Shown: piece by piece, positions 39,343 through 49,783 of the stretch
How positions within the stretch are numbered: position 1 is the stretch's first letter
Layout of the letters: each line of letters opens with the position of its first letter
Assembly (NCBI GenBank): GCA_020854035.1
Contig: JADZGE010000075.1
Coordinates: 1 to 50,875, forward strand
Direction: 5' to 3'
DNA length: 50,875 nucleotides
DNA from: Burkholderiales bacterium
GTDB lineage: Bacteria; Pseudomonadota; Gammaproteobacteria; Burkholderiales; SG8-41
The notes under the pieces: generated by a model
Told to the model about the DNA's origin: nothing
Database searches by the model: none
What the model saw: the letters and a program-made list of their open reading frames with translations, nothing else
Made by a program: the position numbers and the translations under genes

Positions 39343-40359
39343 TCACGCCTGCACCTGCCCGGCGCCGGTGAAGATCCGCTTCGGAATCGCGCCGTACACC
39401 ATCAGCACGCCGTTCACCGCCTCGCCGATGCGGAAATCCACGGCAAGGCTGCAGACCGTGTAGGCCTCCTTTGGCGACAGGCCGCGCCCCTGCAGGAAGG
39501 CGACCGTCTCGCGCACGGCCGCCTTGAGCGCATCGTCGAGCGTCGCGGCCATCCCCATCGTGTAGTGGTGGGCCGCGTCCTCGGCGCGCGGCGAGCGCAT
39601 CGCGCCGCCCGCCCCCGGGTGCGCGATCAACTGCACGGTCGGCGTGAGCGAGATCTCGATCGCGGTGCCGTCCACTTCGCCGTCGCCCTGGCACGCGTGG
39701 CCGTCGCCGGTGTAGAAGAGCGCGCCCTCGTTGAACACGGGCAGGTAGAGCGTGCTGCCCGCGGTGAGGTGCCGGAAGTCGATGTTGCCGCCGAATGCCC
39801 CGGGGGGTTTGGTGGAGACGCGTTTCAACCCGGGGGGCGGCGCGACCGCCACGATGCCCATGAACGGCGCGAGCGGAACCTCGACGCCGGGTCGAACGAG
39901 CGCCACCCCGCGGGCGAGGTCAAGCGCAATGACCGTCTGCTCCGCCCGTTCGAGGAGCTCCGGCGCCACCCCCGCGCCCGGCCCGGTCGCGTTGACGCCG
40001 TACGGAACGCGGATCGCCACATCGAGGATGCGCACCTCCAGCATGTCCCCGGGCCGCGCGCCCTCCACGAATACCGGGCCGGTCAGGAGGTGTGGCCCGG
40101 CGCCTTCTCCGCGCGTGACGCGCCGGTATATCTCGATCGCGTCGGGCAGCACCTTCCCGGCGGGGATGCCGGCGCGCGCGAAGAACGTGACCGGATCGTC
40201 CGTCGTGTTGATGCCCTGGTGCGTCACCGTGTCGATGCGCAGCACGGCGCCCGATTTCACGCGCCGCACCGGGTCGCGATCGGCGGCAATCCAGCCCCAG
40301 CTCACCGTTTCGGGCGTGGAGCGGAGCACGGTTTCAGTCATAGTCATGGCGGGTGGCAT
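39343..40359 (-). CDS. acetamidase/formamidase family protein
   Basis: The 338-residue protein is of the acetamidase/formamidase family (PF03069), which hydrolyses small amides to acid and ammonia. GDGHACQGDGEVDGTAIE carries the family's conserved His/Asp/Glu site; TGPVFVEGARPGDMLEVRI and FGGNIDFRHLTAGSTLYLPV are also typical. Starts at 40359, 40347 and 40341 are all possible and none has a clear ribosome binding site. The TrpB2 gene ends 42 bp upstream on the same strand, so the two are likely co-transcribed. Cytoplasmic; substrate unknown. Confidence 0.9.
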   Translation of the reverse strand: MPPAMTMTETVLRSTPETVSWGWIAADRDPVRRVKSGAVLRIDTVTHQGINTTDDPVTFFARAGIPAGKVLPDAIEIYRRVTRGEGAGPHLLTGPVFVEGARPGDMLEVRILDVAIRVPYGVNATGPGAGVAPELLERAEQTVIALDLARGVALVRPGVEVPLAPFMGIVAVAPPPGLKRVSTKPPGAFGGNIDFRHLTAGSTLYLPVFNEGALFYTGDGHACQGDGEVDGTAIEISLTPTVQLIAHPGAGGAMRSPRAEDAAHHYTMGMAATLDDALKAAVRETVAFLQGRGLSPKEAYTVCSLAVDFRIGEAVNGVLMVYGAIPKRIFTGAGQVQA

Positions 40360-40401
40360 TCCATTCCGGGGGTGTTTTCCCTGCCTCGCGGGCCGCGCGG
40401 C

Positions 40402-41769
40402 TCACGCCGCCCTGACCGAGGGCAGCCCCGCGAGCGCCATGGCGAGCTCGGCCTCGTCGTACTGCTGATCGGTCAGTTTCCCCGCGAAATAGTCGATGTA
40501 GGCCTGCATGTCGAAGTGGCCGTGGCCGCAGAGGTTGAAGAGGATCGCGCGCGACACGCCCTCCTCCCGGCAGCGCAGCGCTTCGTCGATCGCGCCGAGG
40601 ACGGCGTGGTTCGCTTCCGGGGCGGGCACGATGCCCTCGGCGCGCGCGAAGCGCACGCCCGCCTCGAAGCACTTCGTCTGCTCGCGGGCGCCCGCCTCGA
40701 TCAGGCCGAGCTCCTTCACGTGGCTGACGAGCGGCGCCATGCCGTGGTAGCGCAGCCCTCCCGCGTGAAAACCCGGCGGCGTGAAGGTGGAGCCGAGCGT
40801 GTGCATCTTGGCGAGCGGCGTGAGATGCGCCGTGTCGCCGAAATCGTAGGCGTACTTGCCGCGCGTGAGGCTCGGGCAGGCGGCGGGTTCGATCGCGACC
40901 ACGCGGACCTTCCGCCCGCCGCGCAACTGCGCCCCGAGGAAGGGAAACACGATGCCGGCGAAGTTGGAGCCCCCGCCGGTGCACCCGACGATCACGTCGG
41001 GGTAGTCCCCGGCGAGGTCGAACTGCGCGAGCGCCTCCTGCCCGATCACCGTCTGGTGGAGCAGCACGTGATTCAGCACGGAGCCGAGGGCGTACTTGGT
41101 GTCCTCGCGGCTCGCGGCGACTTCCACCGCCTCCGAGATCGCGATGCCGAGACTGCCGGGGTGCCGCGCGTCCTTCGCCAGCACCGCGCGGCCCGACTGC
41201 GTCTCGGTCGAAGGCGAGGGCACGCAACGCGCGCCGTAGGCCTCCATGAGCGCCCGGCGGTAGGGCTTCTGGTCGTAGGACACGCGTACCATGAAAACCT
41301 GCACCTCGATACCGAAGAGCGCCCCGGCGAAGGCGAGCGAGGAGCCCCACTGCCCCGCGCCGGTCTCGGTCGCGATGCGCTTCACCCCGGCCTCGCGGTT
41401 ATAGTAGGCCTGCGCGACCGCGGTGTTCGGCTTGTGGCTGCCGGCGGGGCTCACGCCCTCGTACTTGTAGTAGATGCGCGCGGGCGTCTCCAGGGCCTGC
41501 TCGAGGCGGCGGGCGCGGAAGAGCGCGGTCGGCCGCCACTGCCGGTAGATGTCGCGCACCGGCCCCGGAATCTCCACTTCGCGCTCGGCGGTAACCTCCT
41601 GCGCGATCAGCGACATGGGAAAAATCGGCGCGAGGTCGCCGGGACCGACCGGTTTCATCGTGCCGGGATGCAGCACCGGCGGCGGGGGCGACGGGAGGTC
41701 CGCCACGATGTTGTACCAGTAGCGGGGTATGCGGGATTCGTCGAGGACAAACTTGATCGTGTCTTTCAT
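40402..41769 (-). CDS. TrpB2-type tryptophan synthase beta-like PLP enzyme
   Basis: The 455-residue protein belongs to the TrpB2 group, tryptophan synthase beta chains that work without TrpA and condense indole with serine or O-phosphoserine. [11 protein letters not shown] holds the PLP lysine (K113), [10 protein letters not shown] the carboxylate-binding loop, and CTGGGSNF the phosphate-binding loop. The N-terminal RIPRYWYNI segment and the long insert are TrpB2 traits. No trpA gene is present. A TATACT -10 box lies at 41805-41810 upstream. It is probably in one unit with the formamidase gene. Function in vivo may be indole salvage or another beta-replacement. Confidence 0.9.
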   Translation of the reverse strand: MKDTIKFVLDESRIPRYWYNIVADLPSPPPPVLHPGTMKPVGPGDLAPIFPMSLIAQEVTAEREVEIPGPVRDIYRQWRPTALFRARRLEQALETPARIYYKYEGVSPAGSHKPNTAVAQAYYNREAGVKRIATETGAGQWGSSLAFAGALFGIEVQVFMVRVSYDQKPYRRALMEAYGARCVPSPSTETQSGRAVLAKDARHPGSLGIAISEAVEVAASREDTKYALGSVLNHVLLHQTVIGQEALAQFDLAGDYPDVIVGCTGGGSNFAGIVFPFLGAQLRGGRKVRVVAIEPAACPSLTRGKYAYDFGDTAHLTPLAKMHTLGSTFTPPGFHAGGLRYHGMAPLVSHVKELGLIEAGAREQTKCFEAGVRFARAEGIVPAPEANHAVLGAIDEALRCREEGVSRAILFNLCGHGHFDMQAYIDYFAGKLTDQQYDEAELAMALAGLPSVRAA

Positions 41770-41887
41770 CGTCGCACTCGGCGGTTGCCGGGACCGCGCC
41801 TGACAGTATAGCGAGCCCCGGAGCCGCGCAAGTTTGCGTCCGGTCGGGCATACGCGCTCTGCCCGGCCGGGACGGGGAACGGGGGCG

Positions 41888-44800
41888 TCAGCGTCCGCTG
41901 CCGGTCGCCGCCGGCGCGCCGCTGCCCCGCGCGCCGTCGTCGCCGGGCGCGTGCTCCCACTCGCGCCAGCCGTCGAGCAGCGGGAAATAGAGCCCCAGCC
42001 GGATCGGGCGGTCCTCGATCGCGCGCAGGAACCGGGCATAGCGCTCGAGTTGGGGCCGGTAGCGCTCCTGCTCGCGGTCGAGGAAGGCCGCAACGTCCCC
42101 GCCCTCGTGTCCGCCGGTCTTGTAGTCCACGATCCAGCGCGTGCCTTCGTCCACGAACGTCCGGTCCACGACCACGTCCACGATCCCGTCTCCGGTCACG
42201 CCCGTCAAGCGCAACTCCGACCGCGCGCCTTCGCGGTCCCCGAGCAGCCAGCGGCCGCGATCGCTCGCGAGCGTTCGCTCCAGCACGCCGGCAACGCGCG
42301 CGGCCGCGGATCCCGCTTCGCCGGGCGGCAATCCGCAGGCGGCGAGTTCGTCCCCGAACCTTGCGAGCACTGCACGCAACGCCCCCGCATCCCATCGGGC
42401 CAGTCCGTCCTCGGCGATGCGCTGCAGCCAGCGATGCACGACGCTCCCCACATGCCGGGCCGTTTCCCCTGCCCACGAGAACTCGATCTCGTCGCGCTCG
42501 CGCCCGGGTTCGCGCGGCGGGTCCCACGACACCCGGGACGGCGGCGGCGGCAATTGCCAGCCGGGGATCACACGGCGGAGCGACTGGTCGATCGCGATCG
42601 CGTCCGCCGCTCCCGCCTCGCCTGCGCCCGGGGATCGCGCCGCCGCGCCGGCGTAGACGGGCTCGAGCACCGGCCACAACTGCCGCAGCAGTGTGCGCTC
42701 GCCCGGTCGCCGGAGCTCGAGGGTGCCCTCCCCGTTCTCGGCGATCTTCGCCGCGCCGAGGAGATGCAACCCCTCGCGCGCCCGCGTGGCCGCGACGTAC
42801 AGCAGGCGGCACGACTCCAGGCGCTCCTTCTCCATATCCAGCCTGCGCAGCCAGCGGTAGGTGAGGTCGCCATCGGTTCCGGCTTCGTCGATCGGTGCAA
42901 GCAGCAGGTCGGTTCTGCCCTCGCCACGCGGCTGCTCCGTCCACAGGAAAAGGCGCGCCTCTTCCGCGCGCGGTGCGCGGCCGAGACCGGGCACGATCAC
43001 GGTGTCGAACTCCAGCCCCTTGGCCTTGTGTATGGTCATGACCTGCAGGCGTTCGTCCGCCTGAAGGTCCGGCAGCGCGTAGAGTCCGGAGAGCCCCTCC
43101 TCGAATCTCGTCGCGTTGGCGATTTCGCCGCCCTGCTCGTGCGACTCCAGGTAATCGAAGAAGATCTCCGCGTCCTCGAGATCGGTCGTGTCCTCGACGC
43201 AGGCCGGCCCGCCGAGCGCGAACCAGGCGCCCGCCACGCGCGCGCGCAGCGGACCGCGAAGGCGATCCGCCATGCTCGCCGCGACCACCGTTCGCACCCT
43301 CGCGAGCCGCGCGCGCCCGTCGTCGCCGAGCGTCGCGGTGAGCGCATCGTCGTTCATCGACTCCCATACGGTGCGGCGGTCGCCCGCGCCCGCCAACGCG
43401 ACGAGATCGGCGAGCGTCAGCCCGCACCATGGCGCGCGCAGCACGGCAAGCCACGCAAGGCGGTCGGCGGGGTGTGTGAGCGCGCGGGTGAGCGCCAGCA
43501 GGTCCTGCACGACCGGGCGATGCCCGAGCTCCTCGATCTCGATGGCGCGAAAGCGCAGCCCCGCCTCCTTCAGCCGCGGAACGATTTCGCGCAGGTGCCC
43601 GCGATTGCGGACCAGGATCGCGACCGTTCCCGCCGGATTTCCGGCGCGCGCGCGACGGACGAGTTCCACGACCCGTCCCGCCTCCGCGTCGTGGCCGGAT
43701 CCGAAGAACGGGTGCACCTCCACCGGCGGGCCCGGCTCTCCGGCGCGCACCGCGGTCGAGGGCGTGTACGGCACGGCCCCGGTTCCGACGTCCTCGCGTT
43801 CGGGGAGCACCCGGGCGAACGTCGCGTTGACCCACTCGACGATTCCCGCCTGCGAGCGGAAGTTGGCGGAAAGGGCGATGGGCTCGAGCAAGACACTCCC
43901 GAGCCCTTCGCGCCGTGCGCGCAGGAACTGGCCGACCTCCGCCTCGCGAAAGCGGTAGATGGACTGCATGGGGTCGCCGACCGCGAACACGGTGCGACCG
44001 TCGCCCGGCTCCCACCCCGCGGTCAACCTGCCGATGAGCTCGTACTGGCTGATCGAGGTGTCCTGGAACTCGTCCACCAGCAGGTGGCGGATGCGGTAGT
44101 CGAGCGCCAGCGCGAGATCGCTGGGCGCCTCCGGCTCGCCGAGCGCCGCGAGCGCCCCCTGCGACACCTCGGTGAAATCCACCTGCCCGCGCGACTGGAA
44201 AACGACTTTCAGCTGGCCGACCGCCACGGGCAGCAGGCGGGCGATCGCGCCCAGCACCTCCCACTGGTCCTCGGTGTAGCGCCCCGGCGGCAACCCGCGC
44301 ATGTCGGAAAGCGCGCCGCGGAACGCATCATGCGCCTGCAGCGCCTCCACCAGGGCGCCCACCCGATCCTTCCACGCCTGCGCCGGCCTGCCGGTGGGGA
44401 AGCCCTGGTTCTTCGTGAAGGACTTGCGCCACCCGCCGTCCTCCCGCAGGAACACGCGCGCCAGCCGTTCCCAGTCCTCCGTCTCGTCCGCGAACGCGCC
44501 GTACCCGAGGTTGCCGAATGCGTAGTCGGCCAGCATCCTCCACTCCGCGCGCCACGCCGCGGGCAATAGTTCGCGCGCCCGCTCGAGCGCGCCGTGGCGC
44601 ACGCGGCGCAGGGCGCCTTCCAGCCGGTCGCGATCGGTCCCGTGCACGTGGCGCAGCCAGTGATCCCGCCGCGCGAGCATGCCGGCGAGCAGCGCTTCGA
44701 CCCGCCCCCTGTCGTTGTCCAGGTGCGCGAGCAGGCGCTCCACGTCGGCCCCGGTCGCGTCCTCCCCCTCGACGAGGGCGACGGTGGCACGCGCCGCTTC

Positions 44801-45259
44801 GAGATAGAGATCCGACGCGTCTTCCACGCTCTCGGGCTGGGCCCCGAAACGCGAGAGCACGGGCATCTGGCGCGTGAGGGCGGAACAGAGCGCGTCCATG
44901 GTCTGGATCCGGAGCCGGGCCGGATTCTCGATCAGATCCCAGCCGTTTTCCGCGTCGCGCGCGAGCGCGCTCCCCGCGAGCCCCAGGGTCACGCGCTCGT
45001 GCCCGGTCCCGGCGCTCGCGCCCGACCGTGAATCCGCCAGCGCCCGCAGCACGCGCCCGCGCATCTCGCCGGCGGCCTTGCGCGTGAAGGTGATCGCGAC
45101 GATCTCCTCGGGATGCTTCACGCTCGAGAGCAGGCCGAGGTAGCGCTGGATCAGAAGCTCGGTCTTGCCCGAGCCCGCGGGCGCCTGCACGATGTAGGAG
45201 CGCGCCGGATCCAGCGCGCGCCGCCGGGCGTCGAGATCCGGCATCACCGCGGCGCTCAT
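41888..45259 (-). CDS. RecB/AddA-like helicase-nuclease
   Basis: The 1123-residue superfamily 1 helicase has a C-terminal nuclease, as in AddA and RecB, and processes DNA double-strand ends. Walker [12 protein letters not shown] is at about 26-36 and [14 protein letters not shown] follows. [32 protein letters not shown] and [12 protein letters not shown] are the remaining motifs. Near the end, [22 protein letters not shown] gives the PD-(D/E)XK nuclease site. The ATG at 45259 overlaps the stop of the upstream gene (ATGA), so translation is coupled; a much longer open frame upstream is an antisense-like shadow. Forms a repair pair with the next protein. Confidence 0.92.
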   Translation of the reverse strand: MSAAVMPDLDARRRALDPARSYIVQAPAGSGKTELLIQRYLGLLSSVKHPEEIVAITFTRKAAGEMRGRVLRALADSRSGASAGTGHERVTLGLAGSALARDAENGWDLIENPARLRIQTMDALCSALTRQMPVLSRFGAQPESVEDASDLYLEAARATVALVEGEDATGADVERLLAHLDNDRGRVEALLAGMLARRDHWLRHVHGTDRDRLEGALRRVRHGALERARELLPAAWRAEWRMLADYAFGNLGYGAFADETEDWERLARVFLREDGGWRKSFTKNQGFPTGRPAQAWKDRVGALVEALQAHDAFRGALSDMRGLPPGRYTEDQWEVLGAIARLLPVAVGQLKVVFQSRGQVDFTEVSQGALAALGEPEAPSDLALALDYRIRHLLVDEFQDTSISQYELIGRLTAGWEPGDGRTVFAVGDPMQSIYRFREAEVGQFLRARREGLGSVLLEPIALSANFRSQAGIVEWVNATFARVLPEREDVGTGAVPYTPSTAVRAGEPGPPVEVHPFFGSGHDAEAGRVVELVRRARAGNPAGTVAILVRNRGHLREIVPRLKEAGLRFRAIEIEELGHRPVVQDLLALTRALTHPADRLAWLAVLRAPWCGLTLADLVALAGAGDRRTVWESMNDDALTATLGDDGRARLARVRTVVAASMADRLRGPLRARVAGAWFALGGPACVEDTTDLEDAEIFFDYLESHEQGGEIANATRFEEGLSGLYALPDLQADERLQVMTIHKAKGLEFDTVIVPGLGRAPRAEEARLFLWTEQPRGEGRTDLLLAPIDEAGTDGDLTYRWLRRLDMEKERLESCRLLYVAATRAREGLHLLGAAKIAENGEGTLELRRPGERTLLRQLWPVLEPVYAGAAARSPGAGEAGAADAIAIDQSLRRVIPGWQLPPPPSRVSWDPPREPGRERDEIEFSWAGETARHVGSVVHRWLQRIAEDGLARWDAGALRAVLARFGDELAACGLPPGEAGSAAARVAGVLERTLASDRGRWLLGDREGARSELRLTGVTGDGIVDVVVDRTFVDEGTRWIVDYKTGGHEGGDVAAFLDREQERYRPQLERYARFLRAIEDRPIRLGLYFPLLDGWREWEHAPGDDGARGSGAPAATGSGR

Positions 45260-47922
45260 CCGGCGTCCCCGTCGAGCGGGTTCTCGATGCGCTCGTAGAT
45301 GCGGCAGAAGGGCTTCACGTCGCAATAGCGGCAGGCGTCGGGGTAGCGCTTCGGGTCCACGCGCGCGTCGCCCGCCGCGAACCCCGCCGCGATCCGCGCG
45401 AGGTTCTCGCGCCACGCATCGAGCGCTTCCCGCCAGGATGCATGACGATCGCGGTAGGGCGAGTCGGCGAGCGCTCGCACTCCCGGCAGGAGATCGGCGT
45501 CGCGCGCGAGCGCGGCGAAGCGCATTTCGCCGGTGCGAAGCTGCGCGAACGCCGCCGCGACCGCGTCCGGTTCCGCGCCCACCACGTAGAGCGGCAGCTG
45601 CGGCTCGTCGGGCCGCTCGCCGAGCATGGCGCCGGGGTTCGCCTCGCCGGTCTTGTAGTCGATCACGATGCGGCGGCCGTCGTCCGTCTCGTCGACGCGG
45701 TCGAGCCGCGCATCGAGCGTCAGGCCGCCGAGGGCGATCCGGCGCGTGTCCTCCGTCGCCACCACGGTGAAGTCCGCACGCTCCGCCTCGAGCGCGAGGA
45801 AGTCGCGCGCGAGCCGCACGAGCCGCCGCTTCTCGATGCCGACAAAGCGGCCCGCCAGCACCGTCGGACGCTCGCGGCGGACACCGGCGATGGCCGCCTC
45901 CGCCGCCTGCGCGAGCAGCGAGTCGAGCTCGGCCGCGGAGATTGCCGCCAAACCGGCACGCGTGCGCAGCCGCGACCACGCTCCTGCCAGCACCCCGTGC
46001 GCGAGCGTGCCACGCTCCAGCGCATTCAATCCGGTGTGCGGCGCCGCCAGCGACTCGGCGCCCAGCCGGTGGCGAGCAACGGCCCGAAACGGACAGGCCG
46101 CCTGGTCCCGGATCACCGCGATGCCCCCGGGCGCCGCGCCGCGCACCGGCGGCGCGCCGGCATCCTCGCGGTTCTCCATGCAGCGCGAGACATGGACGAC
46201 ATCGCGAAAGTCCCGGTATCGGGGCAGGTCGAGCGCGGACTCGTGCAGGCCCGCGATCAGCGGGCTCGGCTTCAGTTCGCGGTCGTTTTCCCGCGTCGGG
46301 TGGCTCAGCACCACCTCGGCAGCCGAGGCGAGCCATTCGTGAGTGAGCCGGCGCGCGAGCGCGAGCATCCCCGCCGCCGAACCCTGCGGCACACCCGCCG
46401 CGCGCTGCAGCTCGACCGGCAGGAAGGGATTCGGGCGCGGCCCGCGCGGCCACGATTCGTCCGACAGGCCCATCACCCACAGGTGGTCGAACTCCATCCC
46501 CGTCGCTTCCAGCTCACCCAGCACCTGGATCGGCACCTCGGGCGTCTCCGGCTGGAACAGCGTATCGGCCGCGATCCGCCGCAGCCGCGCCGCGGCGTCC
46601 GCGAAACCGGTTCGCGGGAGGATTCGGTCGAGCCCGGCGAACTCGGCGAGCGCAGCCTGCCAGCGCCCGAGCGTCTGGAACTCGCCGGAATCGAGAGCGC
46701 GCTCGCCGGGGAATCCGAGGAGCGCCAGCGCCTCGGAGATCGCCCGGGCCCACGCGGAGGGCGCCTGTCCGCCGAAGAGCCTCGCCTTGCGGAATTCGGC
46801 AAGAGCGGCGAGGCGCCGCGCGAGGTCTGGACAGTCCGCGCCGGACCGGGCCACGAGCGCGACCAGGCGATCGAGCGCGAGCGCCGGTTCGGCGCGCGCC
46901 CTCAGCCACGAATCAAGGCGTGCTCGCGGCGAGAGTTCCGCCTCCGCGCCGCCGATGAACGGGGAGCGCAGGAGCCGGCTCACCGCGTCGAACGCGCTCT
47001 CGCGCCCCGCCAGCTCGAGCACGAGCAGCGCACACTGCACGAGCGGATAGGAAGCGAGTGGCGCGCCCAGGGAAAGGTTGAACGGAAACACCGGATGCCG
47101 TGTCCCCGGCAGCGCGTACGCGGGTTCCATCGACGCCCCGAAAATCCGCTGGATCGCGCCGCGGTGCTTCGCGAGGTCCGGCACGACCACGCCGATGCGC
47201 GCGCCCCCCGCCTCGAGGCGGGCACGCGCCCACGTCGCGGCGCGGCGAATCTCGTCGCTACTGTCGGCGCACGCGAGCCGCCCGCGCTCCCCGGTGCGCG
47301 GCGCCGGCCGCGCGCTCGTCACCTCGCACCCGGTGGCGGCCAGCGCATCGAACAGCGCGGACTGCCGGGGCAGCACCAGGTCGAACCCGTAGCGCACGAG
47401 CGCGCGGGGCTTGCGGATCTCCGGGCTGCCGAGGAGCGGCGCGACAACGCCCGCGAGCCGGGCGGCGTCGGTCTGGCGCTCGCGCCCGGTCACGGCGGCG
47501 TAGCGCTGCGACCACTCCCTGAACGCCCTGCCGTCCTCGTTCAGCGGGAAGCCCGCGATCCGCGGCGCGAGGCACCACGCGTGCGAGAGCTCCCACGCCT
47601 CGCGCGCGAGTGCGGCCGTCTCCGGGACGGCGAGGAGATCCCGGCCCGCGCCCGATTCGCGTACCACCGCTTCCCACAGAGCCTGTTCCTGCGCCGGGGC
47701 GAGCAGGACGGGCAGCGCCGCGGCGAGGCCGGAATGGAGCGCGTCGGAATACGCACGCTCGACGAATGCGGAGAGCGGCAGGATGTCGGCGGCGGGCCAC
47801 ACCTTGCCGCCCGATGCGAACCGGGCGAGGTCGTAGTCGCGCTTGAGCTGCGCCGCGAGGCGGCGCGTGGGCGTTACGATGGAGCATCCGGCTTCGAGGC
47901 GCGAGACGAGGTCGGCCTGCAT
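45256..47922 (-). CDS. AddB-like repair protein with inactive helicase and PD-(D/E)XK nuclease
   Basis: The 888-residue protein resembles the 'probable DNA repair protein' family of betaproteobacteria: an SF1-helicase-like body without a good Walker A (TPTRRLAAQLKRD takes its place), then a C-terminal nuclease (RLDRVDETDDGRRIVIDYKTG). Four cysteines for a 4Fe-4S cluster are visible: one in QAACPFRAVARH and three in ACRYCDVKPFCRIYERI. AddB proteins use the same iron-sulfur nuclease. It overlaps the RecB-like gene by 4 bp. Together they would form a helicase-nuclease for double-strand-break repair, with chi-like recognition unknown. Confidence 0.88.
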   Translation of the reverse strand: MQADLVSRLEAGCSIVTPTRRLAAQLKRDYDLARFASGGKVWPAADILPLSAFVERAYSDALHSGLAAALPVLLAPAQEQALWEAVVRESGAGRDLLAVPETAALAREAWELSHAWCLAPRIAGFPLNEDGRAFREWSQRYAAVTGRERQTDAARLAGVVAPLLGSPEIRKPRALVRYGFDLVLPRQSALFDALAATGCEVTSARPAPRTGERGRLACADSSDEIRRAATWARARLEAGGARIGVVVPDLAKHRGAIQRIFGASMEPAYALPGTRHPVFPFNLSLGAPLASYPLVQCALLVLELAGRESAFDAVSRLLRSPFIGGAEAELSPRARLDSWLRARAEPALALDRLVALVARSGADCPDLARRLAALAEFRKARLFGGQAPSAWARAISEALALLGFPGERALDSGEFQTLGRWQAALAEFAGLDRILPRTGFADAAARLRRIAADTLFQPETPEVPIQVLGELEATGMEFDHLWVMGLSDESWPRGPRPNPFLPVELQRAAGVPQGSAAGMLALARRLTHEWLASAAEVVLSHPTRENDRELKPSPLIAGLHESALDLPRYRDFRDVVHVSRCMENREDAGAPPVRGAAPGGIAVIRDQAACPFRAVARHRLGAESLAAPHTGLNALERGTLAHGVLAGAWSRLRTRAGLAAISAAELDSLLAQAAEAAIAGVRRERPTVLAGRFVGIEKRRLVRLARDFLALEAERADFTVVATEDTRRIALGGLTLDARLDRVDETDDGRRIVIDYKTGEANPGAMLGERPDEPQLPLYVVGAEPDAVAAAFAQLRTGEMRFAALARDADLLPGVRALADSPYRDRHASWREALDAWRENLARIAAGFAAGDARVDPKRYPDACRYCDVKPFCRIYERIENPLDGDAG

Positions 47923-47958
47923 GCCGGGAATTACGCGCCGCGGCGGCCGGCGGTGGCG

Positions 47959-49182
47959 CTACCGCCCGAATATGCCGCGCAGGATATTGACGCCGTCCTT
48001 GACCGGGTCGGGCGCGGGCGCCTGCTGTTGCCGCGCCGCGGGCTCGGGCGCCTCGTCGCGCTGGTCGCGCGTCTGGCGCCGGGCGCGGCTGCCGCGCCGC
48101 TCGTCGTCCGCGCCCTCGCCGAGCAGCGTGGACGCCGTGGACTTGTGGCGCACCTTGACCGTCCAGAGCTGCTCCCACGGCTGCTTCGGATCCTGCGGCC
48201 GCGGGGGCTGTACGAAATTCGCTTCCGGGCCGTAGGCGATGAAGTTGAGGATGGCCGCGCCGCCGGCACGCTTCACGACTTCCGCCGGGACGACGCATTC
48301 GGTCTGCTGCGGCGCCATGACCACCTTCTCGCGCACGAGACGGGCGACTTCGGCGGGCGGCACGAAATCGAGCAGCATGCCGCCCATCTCCTGCGACTCG
48401 CTCGACGACCAGAACACGACTTCGCTTTCGCTCTGCGCGCCCATGACCGTGGCGAAGTAGCCCGTCGCGTTGGGCACGGCATTCCAGCGCACCTGCGAGG
48501 CGCCCGTGCCGCGCGGGGACGCGGCGAGTTCGACGCGCTCCAGGAAATCCTGCCCGTCACCGAGGGCAAACCGGATCTCGGGAGTGTAGTTGCCGGCAAC
48601 GCGGTGCTCACCCCGCAGCGACCCGCCCGCCGGCACCGGCCTCGCATCCTGCTGGTTGGGCCAGTCTCCGTAGGTCCGCGCGCGCGAGGGCGAGGGCCCC
48701 GCCGGAGCCTGGACGCGGCGCGAGGCAAGGCCCGGCGGCACCTGGCCCTGCCCGACGGCCGCGAAGTCGATCACCACCGGCTGGCCGGCGCGCAACATGT
48801 CGCCGCAACCCCAGAAGACGAGCATGCGCCCGCGCGGCTCGCCGGCGCTCTCCGGCAGGTGGCGTTCCGCGCGTTCGCGGGGCGCCTGGCGCGGGGTGAG
48901 AAGCGGCAGGGAGGCCCCCATGTTGAGCCCCTGCGGAACAAAGTGGTCCGCTCGCGGCGCCTCCGCGGGCGGGCGCTGCGACGCGAGCTCCAGGTGCATC
49001 CTGCGACCGCTCTCGGCCTGCCCGCCCATCATCCCCGCCATCGCCGGGCTCATGCCCGGCACGCTCATGCCCGCGGCGGTCTCCGCGCTCAGCCAGTACA
49101 CCGCCACCGGCGGCTTGACGACCTGTTGCTGGGCGAAGGCCAGCGCCGGAAACGCGAAGCTCAGTGCGACCAGTGTCTTCAT
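47959..49182 (-). CDS. exported protein of unknown function, coupled with fdxA
   Basis: The 407-residue protein has a signal peptide (MKTLVALSFAFPALAFAQQQ). The mature part includes a Gly/Met-rich stretch (AAGMSVPGMSPAMAGMMGG), MLVFWGCGDMLRAGQPVVID, RWNAVPNATGYFATVMGAQ with a fibronectin-like repeat look, and an Arg/Gln-rich tail before VNILRGIFGR. The family is not recognised and no catalytic motif is visible. The last about 55 residues are charged and probably disordered. fdxA ends 16 bp upstream, so the two are likely co-transcribed. Location is probably periplasmic or surface. Confidence 0.8.
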   Translation of the reverse strand: MKTLVALSFAFPALAFAQQQVVKPPVAVYWLSAETAAGMSVPGMSPAMAGMMGGQAESGRRMHLELASQRPPAEAPRADHFVPQGLNMGASLPLLTPRQAPRERAERHLPESAGEPRGRMLVFWGCGDMLRAGQPVVIDFAAVGQGQVPPGLASRRVQAPAGPSPSRARTYGDWPNQQDARPVPAGGSLRGEHRVAGNYTPEIRFALGDGQDFLERVELAASPRGTGASQVRWNAVPNATGYFATVMGAQSESEVVFWSSSESQEMGGMLLDFVPPAEVARLVREKVVMAPQQTECVVPAEVVKRAGGAAILNFIAYGPEANFVQPPRPQDPKQPWEQLWTVKVRHKSTASTLLGEGADDERRGSRARRQTRDQRDEAPEPAARQQQAPAPDPVKDGVNILRGIFGR

Positions 49183-49198
49183 CGGTTGTCGGCCATTT

Positions 49199-49522
49199 CT
49201 ATTTCTCCAGGAGGTGGGCTTTCTCTTTCACCTTGGCCCACTCGTCCGCGTCCTCCGGCGCCGCCTTCTTCTCGATGATGGGCGGCCACGCCTTCGCGAG
49301 TTCGGCGTTCAACGGCGTCCACTGGCGCTGCGCGTCCGGCACGTCGTCCTCGGCGAAGATGGCCTCCACCGGACACTCCGCGACGCACAAGGTACAATCG
49401 ATGCACTCGTCCGGATCGATGACGAGCATGTTCGGTCCTTCACGAAAGCAGTCGACCGGGCAGACATCAACGCAGTCGGTGTACTTGCACTTGATGCACG
49501 ACTCGGTCACAACGTAAGTCAT
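49199..49522 (-). CDS. fdxA: ferredoxin FdxA (7Fe/8Fe type)
   Basis: A 107-residue electron carrier with two iron-sulfur clusters. [18 protein letters not shown] and [17 protein letters not shown] supply cysteines 9, 12, 17, 21, 25 and 40, 43, 46, 50. The extra residue between C12 and C17 is as in FdxA, which often carries a 3Fe-4S plus a 4Fe-4S cluster. The C-terminal helix ([12 protein letters not shown]) is also family-typical. AAGGAT lies 5 nt before the ATG and can be drawn into a short AATCC/GGATT hairpin (49526-49539). First of two genes; an exported protein of unknown function follows after 16 bp. Confidence 0.95.
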   Translation of the reverse strand: MTYVVTESCIKCKYTDCVDVCPVDCFREGPNMLVIDPDECIDCTLCVAECPVEAIFAEDDVPDAQRQWTPLNAELAKAWPPIIEKKAAPEDADEWAKVKEKAHLLEK

Positions 49523-49689
49523 AGTAATCCTTCGGGATTTTGCGGAAGTGACGGCGCGGGGCGCAGGGCCGCAACGCGGTGCATCATTCTAGCAAATGTC
49601 GCGCCGCCCGGCCGCCGCAGGCGCGCCTCGGACGCGCACCGCGGCACCGGCACGCCGCGGGACCCCGGGGGATGCGGGGTGCGGCGGCT

Positions 49690-49718
49690 TTGCAAAGCGC
49701 GGCGAAGTTGGTTAGCAT
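49690..49718 (+). promoter_or_regulatory. sigma-70 promoter of trxA
   Basis: TTGCAA (49690-49695), 17 nt, TAGCAT (49713-49718). RNA start is predicted near 49725, about 60 nt before the trxA ATG. Confidence 0.6.
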
Positions 49719-49735
49719 AGCGCCGAAGAGTCCCG

Positions 49736-49754
49736 CGCCACACCCTCTGTGGCG
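49736..49754 (+). other. 5' UTR hairpin of trxA
   Basis: CGCCACA and TGTGGCG form a perfect 7-bp stem with a CCCTC loop in the trxA leader, 29 nt before the ATG. There is no T-tract, so it is more likely an RNA-stability or regulatory element than a terminator. Confidence 0.5.
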
Positions 49755-49783
49755 GATTTCCGGCCCATCCCGAGGCAGGTTCC

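Noticed and set aside
45260..46480. Upstream extension of the RecB-like ORF (to 1530 aa)
   Set aside because: It lies inside the AddB-like gene in another frame; the ATG overlapping the stop at 45256-45259 is the natural start.
45442..49278. 1278-aa plus-strand ORF over the repair pair
   Set aside because: Shadow of the minus-strand genes; Arg-rich and without motifs.
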